This document shows positions 36,301 to 43,202 of a DNA stretch of 64,000 bases, piece by piece. Below the pieces are notes generated by a model that was given only the letters and a program-made list of their open reading frames with translations, searched no databases and had not been told where the DNA came from. The DNA is taken from positions 62,001 to 126,000 of the forward strand of contig NZ_CP115397.1 of NCBI RefSeq assembly GCF_027625995.1. Reading direction: 5' to 3'. The position numbers were made by a program, and so were the translations under genes. How positions within the stretch are numbered: the stretch's first letter is position 1; every line of letters begins with the position of its first letter. The stretch comes from Hymenobacter yonginensis (GTDB lineage Bacteria; Bacteroidota; Bacteroidia; Cytophagales; Hymenobacteraceae).

Positions 36301-36787
36301 CCTGCGCGTCGGAAACGAGACCTTTTGCTACGGCAGCGTGGAGCTTGGCCACCAGCTTCGTTGGCGGTTCCGGCAATGCTAGCAGCAACTCGTGTAGACC
36401 GCGTACGATGGCTAGACCTAGCGGCTCCCGGGAGCCCGTCACCAGGACCGGCCATAAGGGCAGGGACGCGGCGTCCACACTTTGCAGGGCAGGCGCTATG
36501 GCCGCTTGTAAAGCCGCAGGTAACTGCTGACGTCGGTGGGAAAGTATATTGGCTAGTAGCAGGGCAAATGAGGATTTGCCTGACCCGTAATCCCCCGTGA
36601 TGCGCCAGGCGCGTAGCCCGGAGGTAGGGGTTAAGCCCGCCGTAAGGCGCGCCGTACTCTGCTTGGCGTGTTGGGTTACGACGTAATCCTGCAGCGCGAC
36701 CGGGTCGTGCCAGTCGCGTTCAATGTGGGTGGAGCGCAGAAAACGCCCCTGAATATTTAAAAGCTGCGCTTGTTCGACTTCATGCAT
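33311..36787 (-). CDS. sspC: large P-loop ATPase SspC-like
   Basis: A 1,158-residue protein with an N-terminal P-loop domain: Walker A GDYGSGKS at 65-72, then LLLVLDEVGKFLEF (Walker B, aspartate-glutamate pair) at about 200 and a sensor-like LMIVVLMHQGISGYAENL. The middle and C-terminal parts are long helical arrays and a winged-helix-like region (LNIAARLYPLHPTVLPVLVRL). Gene order between the DUF4007 gene and the PAPS-reductase gene fits SspC, the ATPase of single-strand phosphorothioation. The ATG at 36787 (MHEVEQAQLLN) overlaps the sspB stop by 8 bp; an upstream start at 36817 is less likely. It also resembles BrxC-type ATPases. Confidence 0.8.
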   Translation of the reverse strand: MHEVEQAQLLNIQGRFLRSTHIERDWHDPVALQDYVVTQHAKQSTARLTAGLTPTSGLRAWRITGDYGSGKSSFALLLANILSHRRQQLPAALQAAIAPALQSVDAASLPLWPVLVTGSREPLGLAIVRGLHELLLALPEPPTKLVAKLHAAVAKGLVSDAQVIKWVQAVHALMLESGLAQGLLLVLDEVGKFLEFAALHPERQDIYLLQGLAELAARSGPAPLMIVVLMHQGISGYAENLTQTQQREWEKIAGRYEELSWHHPLEQVAELISSALNTDLTEAPRQASAHAKRDMQDALRLRWYGTASHQKSLLNIAARLYPLHPTVLPVLVRLFATFGQNERSLFSFLLGSEPFGLLDFVERTEGRDFFRIADLYDYARQAFNQRLSLQSFRNHWKAIDGIVSSYRGEEPLELGLLKTIGLLNVLNAEDLLATNEALELALRGSEDVKAAIQRLKAQHLLYYRGAAGGYSLWPHTSVNLDTVYSEATREIGSLQKVAGLVRDRLEVRPLVARRHYIRTGTLRFFEVVYVAVDTLADHMRAPLTADGRILVPLCETPEEEARALALVQTELTHSLAQVLIAVPQPLQGLAPVLAEVLRWEWIQRNVPELQHDGPARDETATQLALAQQRLAEHLQRYVGMTNATDESGLRWFRQGALLPTVKSGPEVMTLLTTVLDEVFHSAPLIHNELVNRKSPSSAAAAARGRLCEHLFETSSEPYLGMDATRTPPEMSMYLSVLKEAQLHVFNPEHQSWSLQLPAAEHDHLRILPAFQRIGEVLRASSDARVPATEVYAALQQAPYGVREGMIPLLLAIFSVINEQELAFYEDDTFIPRITGSNFFRLTKAPETFDIQFYPISGVRTGLFQSLIQHLKLSGKQPVRVDLLDVVKPLLTFVAGLPAYTLKTSRLAPQTKAVRALLMTARDPATLLFHALPEACDLPPILEESGEQDQTVEQFALALKTAIDELRGAHPALLHWIKERLQEEFLLHGTFEQVRQALAPRAASVAGFVTEPRLKSFCLRLADTNLSETMWLESLGNLVCAMPPAKWKDADVHKYEQEIHHLAAQFARVEAIVYNRSKFKGTVEGESVRIALTQPTGQERKKVIHLTPEEVKDANELQDVIAGLLRDKGLVGMAAASRALWQLLSATESTATETGQEIF

Positions 36788-37766
36788 GGTCAACCACCTC
36801 TTCCGACTGTGCGGCAATGTTAATTGGGGCAGGACGCTGGTAGACGCTGGCTAGCAAACGCGTTTCTACCTCCTCGCTCCACTCGAATGATTTAAGTACT
36901 CGGGGCAACGCTGCCGAAATACGGTATTCTAATAAGCCCTGCGAATCCGATCGTAAGTTCTCCAACCGGTCCTCCAGATCCTTTTCGGTCAATTTGAAGA
37001 CTTGCCCAACGCTACCTGGTGCTCTGGTTACCTCCCGAAAGGTTAATGACTGCTCATGGGGCCGGTTCCGGCGCCAAAAGTCATGCAGGCAATACGCAAG
37101 TAGCGGACCGGTGATTTCGGGCTTGTGGTCCCAGCGGAAGGTGAACACGGCCTCCCGTCGGCGGCCATCGGTCGACTCTGCCATTCGTTCTCCGGCGGGT
37201 ACCAGCAAATTGAGCTCGGTTAGGGGGCAGTCCAGATTGTCTTCCAGCACTTCCCCTTTGCGTCCTCGGGCCGGGATGTAGGTGTGCAGAAAAATGTCCA
37301 GGTGCTGGCTGAGGGTTGCTTCGGAGAGGGGCCGGTCTTGCTTGGCGGCCTCCAGTTTAAAATTGCGCAGCAGCTCACTGCGGGACAGCTCGGGTTCCGA
37401 CCACTGGTTGAACAGGAAATACCAAGCAAACATGGGTTCCTCCACGTGCGCGCAGAATTTCCAGTGAATCAGCCACAGGGTGCGCACGTCTTCCAAGTAG
37501 GGGTCGTAGCCGGTTTGCGGGTGGAAAAGCGCGTGCCCAAAGGCGGTAATTTGGTAGCCGGGCTCGGTGGGGTGCGGCTCCGCAATGCCCGCTAGCTGCA
37601 CCCAAAAGCGGATGGCACGCACCATGTTCTTGCCCACCCCCAAGCGCACCATGGCTTCGTTTTCCTCGCTGAAAAGCGCCGGATTGCTGGCTAGATGAAG
37701 GTAGGCCTTGGGTAACCAAGTATAGCGGCACGGAAAACTTTCGTGCCCAGAAAATCGAAAACGCAT
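36780..37766 (-). CDS. sspB: DUF4007 protein, SspB-like nickase
   Basis: A 328-residue protein with the N-terminal signature of DUF4007: FSGHESFPCRYTWLPKAYLHL followed by MVRLGVGKNMVRAIRFWVQLAGI. The family is linked to DNA phosphorothioation loci, and SspB has been described as the DNA-nicking component; I make that link from memory of the family. The middle and C-terminal parts are helical with no classical nuclease motif visible. First gene of the leftward sspB-C-D-F-G-H operon, with 136 bp to the divergent sspA start, so the promoters for both directions should lie at 37767-37902. Confidence 0.8.
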   Translation of the reverse strand: MRFRFSGHESFPCRYTWLPKAYLHLASNPALFSEENEAMVRLGVGKNMVRAIRFWVQLAGIAEPHPTEPGYQITAFGHALFHPQTGYDPYLEDVRTLWLIHWKFCAHVEEPMFAWYFLFNQWSEPELSRSELLRNFKLEAAKQDRPLSEATLSQHLDIFLHTYIPARGRKGEVLEDNLDCPLTELNLLVPAGERMAESTDGRRREAVFTFRWDHKPEITGPLLAYCLHDFWRRNRPHEQSLTFREVTRAPGSVGQVFKLTEKDLEDRLENLRSDSQGLLEYRISAALPRVLKSFEWSEEVETRLLASVYQRPAPINIAAQSEEVVDHA

Positions 37767-37902
37767 AGCGTGCGGTAAGGTAGAAAAGGACGAGAGAGCA
37801 GGCCAAGCTGAAAAAAAGCCAGCAAAGCTTTACGGCGGCCCATCCCATCTTCAAAAGTAAGCGAATCAATCACGAGTTTTGCAGACTATTTACCCCGCTG
37901 CA

Positions 37903-39057
37903 ATGATTTACCTAGACAACCACGCCACAACTGCTTGTGACCCACGAGTAGTAGAAGCCATGCTGCCTTATTGGCTTACGGCCTATGGTAACCCCGCCAG
38001 CCCGCATGAGCTGGGGCGGCAGGCGGCCCGGGCCATGGAGCACAGCCGGCAGCAGGTCGCCGGCTTGCTGGGCGCGCAGGCAGCCGAGATTGTGTTTACT
38101 TCCGGGGCTACGGAAGCCAACAACCTGGCCTTGTTGGGGGCGGCCCGGCAGCATGAGCGCGCTGGGGGGCACCGCCGGCGCCTCGTGACCACCGCCATCG
38201 AGCACAAGTCGGTATTAGAGCCGTGCGAGTGGCTGGCTGCCCAGGGCTGGGAGGTGGTGGTACTGCCCGTGGACGCACAGGGAACGGTGCAGTGGGCTGC
38301 AGCCGAAGAGCTCATCACCGACGAGACCTTGCTTGTGTCCGTCCAGGCAGCCAACTCCGAAATCGGCACGCTGCAGGACGTGGCCCGGCTGGCAGCCCTG
38401 GCCCACGCCCACGGGGCGTTACTGCACTGCGATGCGGCGCAAGCAGTAGGCAAGGTTGTGGTAGACGTGCAGGCCTGGGAGGTTGATTTGCTTTCCCTGA
38501 GCGCCCACAAACTCTACGGGCCCAAAGGCGTCGGGGCACTGTATGTGCGGGGCGGTAGCCAGCAGGAGCCGCTGGTGCCCTTGATGCGGGGCGGTAGCCA
38601 AGAATTTGGGTTACGCCCCGGGACGGTTCCAGTACCGCTGGTCGTGGGGCTGGGATGGGCCGCTCAGCTGTGCGCCGAGGAGCTGCTGACGGAAAGTCAA
38701 CGCCTGGCTGGCTTGCGCGACCAATTGGAGCAGGAGCTGCTGCGCAGCCTGCCGCAGGTGCAGGTTAACGGCAACACCGACCGGCGCCTACCCCACAACA
38801 GCAGCCTGACGTTCGTGGGCGTGGAAGCTGAAGCTCTAATGGCCAATTTGTCGGAGCTGATGCTCAGTACCGGGGCAGCGTGCGAGGCGGGAAGCCCGGA
38901 GCCGTCGCGGGTGCTCTCGGCCATTGGCCTGTCCTACGAGGATGCTTTTTGCACGGTCCGCCTGGGTTTGGGCCGGTTCACGACCGAAGAGCAGGTAAGG
39001 GAGGCGACAGAAAGCATCCGGGAGGCCGTAACCTTGCTGGAGGCCTTGCTGCGTTGA
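37903..39057 (+). CDS. sspA: cysteine desulfurase, SspA/DndA/IscS-like
   Basis: A 384-residue class V aminotransferase-fold enzyme that takes sulfur from cysteine and holds it as a persulfide. The PLP lysine lies in SLSAHKLYGPKG (K203) and the catalytic cysteine in LSTGAACEAGSPEPSRVL (C327), both intact; EIVFTSGATEANN and HCDAAQAVGK are conserved cofactor blocks. Start at MIYLDNHATT (37903); the frame is open 8 codons further up. Divergent from sspB. It should feed sulfur to the SspD-like protein. A housekeeping IscS-like role is possible, but the position argues for the modification system. Confidence 0.88.
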   Translation: MIYLDNHATTACDPRVVEAMLPYWLTAYGNPASPHELGRQAARAMEHSRQQVAGLLGAQAAEIVFTSGATEANNLALLGAARQHERAGGHRRRLVTTAIEHKSVLEPCEWLAAQGWEVVVLPVDAQGTVQWAAAEELITDETLLVSVQAANSEIGTLQDVARLAALAHAHGALLHCDAAQAVGKVVVDVQAWEVDLLSLSAHKLYGPKGVGALYVRGGSQQEPLVPLMRGGSQEFGLRPGTVPVPLVVGLGWAAQLCAEELLTESQRLAGLRDQLEQELLRSLPQVQVNGNTDRRLPHNSSLTFVGVEAEALMANLSELMLSTGAACEAGSPEPSRVLSAIGLSYEDAFCTVRLGLGRFTTEEQVREATESIREAVTLLEALLR

Positions 39058-39083
39058 TGCGTGGAAGGGCCGCCGTTGCGCGG

Positions 39084-40184
39084 CTATGTAATACCGCGGT
39101 ACACGAAGGGATAAGAAAACCCTAGGTTTTGCGCAATCTGAAGCTGCGGTGCTAGTTGCCCGTGTAAATAATCGCGGAAGCTGGAATAGGACAGCTCACG
39201 TAACGCCGCGATATCCCGGGCGAACAACAAGTGGTAGTCTTCCAGCAGCGCATAGTGCTCCTGATCAGCGTGGAACTGAAACGCGCTGTATTGCAGGGCG
39301 GCGAAGGGCTCGAAATACTGCGGAAAGGACGGTAACCAATCGTTCTTGGTTGAGTTAACCGTTTTGGGGGTTGGAATGATATTCCACAGCTGATCGTGCG
39401 CCACGAACGACCAGGGAAGAAAATGGTCTAGGCTTAGGCTCTTAAGGATGATGGGTTGTCCGGAATAGATGCACGTGAGTGCTGGGTGGGCCGTTAGATA
39501 GTGCTTCCAAAAGTGGCTAGCGGTCTTTAAATCTCGCTGGCTGGGCTTGTCTAGTTTTTCGGTTAAGCCGGTAACGTTGGGATTGTTCTTCTGCAGGAAT
39601 CGAACCAAATGCCATTGGATAAAGCCCCGCAGAATAGCTTGGTGTTGCTGCAGGTATTCGATCCACTCTTCGTGCAGCACCAAGTCTTTGCCATCAAACC
39701 GGTAAGGGGCCCGATTGCCAGCGTTTGCAAGGGCGATAATGAGCGCGTTTACCTTCGGGTCATGCAGGGCCCGCGTTTCTTCGGCGAACATGGGCCGAAT
39801 AAAGCGGTAGGGTACCCAGTTGGTGAGCTTGCGGACCCACGCTTGCAGCAGCTGCTGCTCAGCCGTGGGCATGGCCCGAAGCTGGGTAAACAAGGGGGGC
39901 GCCGTTGGGCTGTTATCGACGACTACGTGCTGCGTAATAAAAGCAGCGATTGGTTTAAAGGTGTCTCGGCGGCCGAAAGAGAGCTTAAAGTAATCCAGAG
40001 GGTACCACACGCTGCCCAGCATGCGCAGCGCCAAGTCGTGCATGGCTACGCGCGCGGTGCCCGTGTCTCGTAAGTGGTCCAGAATGGCGAGAAACCAGTA
40101 AAATTTGTAGGCGTTGGTCGTATCCGCAAACACAGCGGACAAGGCTGCGATGTTGAGACGAGAGCCAGAAGGCAGCTGTGTCAC
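39084..40184 (-). CDS. HNH endonuclease next to sspA
   Basis: A 366-residue protein with a compact HNH site in its second half: CIYSGQPIILKSLSLDHFLP, then WSFVAHDQLWN and NSTKNDWLP. The DH pair is D253-H254, with H263, N268, N277 and K280 as further candidate active residues. It resembles the HNH module of Cas9-like and McrA-like nucleases by the DHFLPWSF pattern. The N-terminal about 230 residues are helical with no recognised domain and may read DNA or the sulfur modification. It ends 27 bp from sspA, convergently. Starts with GTG. Role in the phosphorothioation system is inferred from position only. Confidence 0.75.
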   Translation of the reverse strand: MTQLPSGSRLNIAALSAVFADTTNAYKFYWFLAILDHLRDTGTARVAMHDLALRMLGSVWYPLDYFKLSFGRRDTFKPIAAFITQHVVVDNSPTAPPLFTQLRAMPTAEQQLLQAWVRKLTNWVPYRFIRPMFAEETRALHDPKVNALIIALANAGNRAPYRFDGKDLVLHEEWIEYLQQHQAILRGFIQWHLVRFLQKNNPNVTGLTEKLDKPSQRDLKTASHFWKHYLTAHPALTCIYSGQPIILKSLSLDHFLPWSFVAHDQLWNIIPTPKTVNSTKNDWLPSFPQYFEPFAALQYSAFQFHADQEHYALLEDYHLLFARDIAALRELSYSSFRDYLHGQLAPQLQIAQNLGFSYPFVYRGIT

Positions 40185-40347
40185 CTGATTTGCTTAATGA
40201 GTAGTAAGGCAGCGGATTATGAATTTATTCAAAGCCCTGTCTGGCTAGGCCCTGATGCGCTGATGCTGTGTTGTTCGTGAACGTATGTTCGCACGCTATT
40301 ACGTGCTTGTTAGAACGTTGCACGAAAAGCCGTATGCTGGCTCAACT

Positions 40348-40677
40348 CTACTGGTTAGCGAGATCAAGTATCATCAGCATGTTGCTGAATGGGTCCCGAA
40401 GAGTGGCTGTTTTTCCCTCCTCGTAGCCATGATTAATGCCTAACACATCCCCTGGGTCCGTCATCAACCTGGCGAGCCGTTGGCGCGCCTGCTCCATGAA
40501 TGGCAACCGCAAGCCAAAGGGGCTTATATTCCCCGAAGGGCTGAGAACGAAGGACTCGCCGTCAAGCTGGTAGCGCAATCCATAGGGCTTTTCAGTAGGT
40601 GAAAAGTCGAATAGGGAGGTATACCAACGGTTCGCCATAGCTATGTTATCGGCAAGAACGTGCTGAACTGGTTCCAT
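40348..40677 (-). CDS. VOC/glyoxalase-fold protein
   Basis: A 109-residue single-domain protein. The start (MEPVQHVLADNIAMANRWYTSLFDFSP) and the end (LRDPFSNMLMILDL) match the paired beta-alpha-beta-beta-beta modules of the vicinal oxygen chelate superfamily. Members bind metals or small molecules, or work as resistance proteins. No substrate can be named. It stands alone in the island between the HNH and RES genes. Confidence 0.7.
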   Translation of the reverse strand: MEPVQHVLADNIAMANRWYTSLFDFSPTEKPYGLRYQLDGESFVLSPSGNISPFGLRLPFMEQARQRLARLMTDPGDVLGINHGYEEGKTATLRDPFSNMLMILDLANQ

Positions 40678-40762
40678 AGGAGAATGCCTAAAAGGTGTAT
40701 CAGTACCCTATCATTAAGTACTATTTCATAACCGGTAGCGACAGAAGCAACAGGATAAAGAT

Positions 40763-40915
40763 ATGATCGTCAGGGATGAGAAAATCATAACCGGTGCCAA
40801 TAAGCGCGCTCGTTCGGATAATTCGGTGAAGGGCCATAAGAAGTTTGCGAAAGAGGAGCCAGCGGAGGCAGCTCAGATGCTAGATTGCATCATTAAAATA
40901 CCTATCGGACCCTGA
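40763..40915 (+). CDS. possible small protein, 50 residues
   Basis: A basic frame beginning MIVRDEKIITGANKRARSDN and ending MLDCIIKIPIGP. It is a plausible protein in composition but short, unrecognised and without a visible promoter. The surrounding 500 bp (40678-41175) contain no other gene, only three AGAAAC repeats near 40963-40980 and the hairpin at 41049. Confidence 0.25.
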   Translation: MIVRDEKIITGANKRARSDNSVKGHKKFAKEEPAEAAQMLDCIIKIPIGP

Positions 40916-41048
40916 TGACTCGTGGCATGAATGGGTGCTACGTGTATACCGATGCAGATGCAGAAACAGAAACAGAAACATATTTCCGGAAGCAGCTTGC
41001 TACCTGAAATCCCAATTAAGGGCTCAAGTACTTTCTCTCATACCATAT

Positions 41049-41087
41049 GAGCCTCCGGTCGCAGAGTATACCTGCGGCCGGAGGCTC
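41049..41087. terminator. strong 16-bp hairpin, possible terminator
   Basis: GAGCCTCCGGTCGCAG (41049-41064) pairs with CTGCGGCCGGAGGCTC (41072-41087) across a 7-base loop, with a single G-T wobble. It lies 89 bp downstream of the RES gene stop codon on that gene's strand. The flanks have no long T run, so the function is uncertain. Confidence 0.5.
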
Positions 41088-41175
41088 TTGATTGAACAGA
41101 CTCAACTGGACTGGTAGGTTCGGCTTACTGCAAAGCTACTGTTTAGGGTTCTTCTCTCTACCGCAATGTGATTTC

Positions 41176-42354
41176 CTAGGGCATCACTAAGCGGTCGAGA
41201 TGACGGTACTTAAGTAGTAATTCAAGATAGCCGAATGCCGAGTTGAAGTAAGACCTCCGAACTCCCTCAACTAGTTCAAGGTCCTTACTACTGTTAAATG
41301 CTTCCGCAACATCTGCGGGGCTTGACGTTTTCAGGTCGGAATAAGACATGAGCCTTTCCAGCTCAAGAGAGGTCGGGGCTGTAAGCGAAAACAGCTTCAC
41401 TAGCTCACGGCAGTAACCGCTGCTTCTGGACTTTTTAACGGGAAAAACATAGTTGTAAGCGGATATCCCATCAATCTTACTGTAGTCCACTCTGGTAGAG
41501 GGGAATTTGATTCCTGCTACGCCTTTCGCAGCCGTTACATACTGGAGTAGCAACTGGGGAAGAATATACTCAGGCTTAAACGTGTCGCCGTCTGTCCTGG
41601 TCTTTATAGAGCAGGCAATACAAAGCGGGAAAACAGTCAGGTAACGCACAAGGAAGAAAAGGTGCTTACCACGAGTGGCACCGTCTCTAGGTGCCTCTAT
41701 ATCTGCTAGAAAGTCTTGTATCCGCTCAATCTTGACCACTTTCGCTGTATCCATGTTTTGGAAGCGGCTGAAGTACAAATTGTCTATTCTACTCTGTCTG
41801 GTCTCTTCCCAACACACATATACCGAATCACCCAGATAAAGCGCTGGTAAACCGGGAATGCTGTATCGACTGGTAGATACCCGGCCACGATTCTCAAAGG
41901 GATTGTGAAAAAGGTCTTCTCTAGTGAAGTGCTGTTCGCCAGGGTGGCGAGTGCGGGAGCGGTAGAAGGTGACTCCTTCAGGTAGGCTCTTAGCTGTTAA
42001 TAGATAAATGGCTTGAATATCGTCTAAGACATTTTTGAAAGTCTCAGCAGCCTGTATTACTCGGCCATTGTAATAGTGTTCTATCGTTTGAATTAAGCCA
42101 TTAGAGAGCGTGCAAATGGTTTTATGAAGGGGAGTATGCAGTATAGGTACGTTCATTTCAGACCCTTCGCCAAACGGCATTCCGTCTTCGGTCTCAATCA
42201 AGGGTCTGAGGACCTGGTTATAGTACGCGTTGTACTTGTTGAGTTGCTCTGCTAGATAGTTAGGGTAGTCAGCGTCAGAAAGTGCCTGGGCGCGGGGGAT
42301 CTCAAATTCACTGAAGTCTAAAGCAGCTCTGACTTGATCGTAACGTTCAGCCAA
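41176..42354 (-). CDS. RES-domain protein (NAD-degrading toxin family)
   Basis: A 392-residue protein. Residues about 130-330 show the RES core: FYRSRTR (R132), NPFENRGRVSTSRYSIPGLP, ALYLGDSVYVCWEETR (E183) and a long following helical part. RES toxins break NAD+ and are normally paired with a Xre-like antitoxin, but none is next to this gene. The N-terminal about 125 residues and C-terminal tail make it larger than classic RES toxins of about 150-230 residues, as in the longer stand-alone forms. It starts with a TTG; no ATG is available in frame upstream. Possible abortive-infection effector. Confidence 0.75.
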   Translation of the reverse strand: MAERYDQVRAALDFSEFEIPRAQALSDADYPNYLAEQLNKYNAYYNQVLRPLIETEDGMPFGEGSEMNVPILHTPLHKTICTLSNGLIQTIEHYYNGRVIQAAETFKNVLDDIQAIYLLTAKSLPEGVTFYRSRTRHPGEQHFTREDLFHNPFENRGRVSTSRYSIPGLPALYLGDSVYVCWEETRQSRIDNLYFSRFQNMDTAKVVKIERIQDFLADIEAPRDGATRGKHLFFLVRYLTVFPLCIACSIKTRTDGDTFKPEYILPQLLLQYVTAAKGVAGIKFPSTRVDYSKIDGISAYNYVFPVKKSRSSGYCRELVKLFSLTAPTSLELERLMSYSDLKTSSPADVAEAFNSSKDLELVEGVRRSYFNSAFGYLELLLKYRHLDRLVMP

Positions 42355-42588
42355 GGAAGGAGAAGTTTTGGCATATAAAACCTGGGATTTGATAATTAGC
42401 TTAATAGTACAGAAGGCTATCAGCTGAATAAGGGAAGTTGTTGAGACTTACTAATTGGGTGTTTTTTATGAAAGCTGTCAAGCCTGATACTTAAGAACTT
42501 ATTCTTGACGCTTTGCAATATTTCCGAGGCACTTGAATTTATAAGTAGATTCTTCAACGGTGTAGCCGGGATAAGCGGGCTAATCATC

Positions 42589-42993
42589 TCAAGTCAAGCA
42601 ACATCGATTATCAATTAGTTTAACGGTGTAACCCAAGCGAGAGGCAATTTCCTTCATCTTTTAAGAGGTTTTGAAAGCGTATTAGATTTCTTTACAATAC
42701 ATAGCGTTCTTGTCTCCCATAAGAAGCAGTTTACCAATAATACTTTGCAGCGTACTAAAATCTTCAGGTACGGTCGGGCCCTCGCTTCGTTTGACCTGGA
42801 TGAGCCAGTGTGTGTTCCCGCTATTGATGAACAATACATCAATGCCTCGGTCGCTAGGTCCGCCCATATGCTTCACCTCACAGTGAGTATAGCTTGCACT
42901 GATAATGTCAGCAACTAAGTGTTCGAGCCTATTAGAAGTTATACTATTCAAGTGGTGAGGGTAGCGAATGATGTATTTGGCGGGAGTGGGCAT
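42589..42993 (-). pseudogene. Mrr-like restriction nuclease, frameshifted
   Basis: The first part, from ATG 42993 (MPTPAKYIIRYPHHL), has LEHLVADIISASY, then RGIDVLFINSGNTHWLIQVKRSEG with the expected D and QxK catalytic residues. The frame breaks after KNAMYCKEI. The missing end is readable in another frame as KEIASRLGYTVKLIDNRC, matching the normal ending of this family (GYTVKLID). A frameshift near 42660-42690 therefore disables it. It sits directly upstream of the RES gene. Confidence 0.6.
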
Positions 42994-43202
42994 AATACAA
43001 TAGCTTATTGAATTCACTCTGTTTCACGCTCGTGACAAATAGCTTACCATTGGCCCAAATTATATCGGAACTTCATGATTCAGTGGACCTGTGTAAAGTT
43101 GATCCTGATATTAGATACCTGCATACACAGAAAGCCCCAAGATTTGGGCACAAGTGGGTAGCTCGGGAAGCAGGAAAGCTTCCCTGTCAATTGAGGTCAT
43201 AA

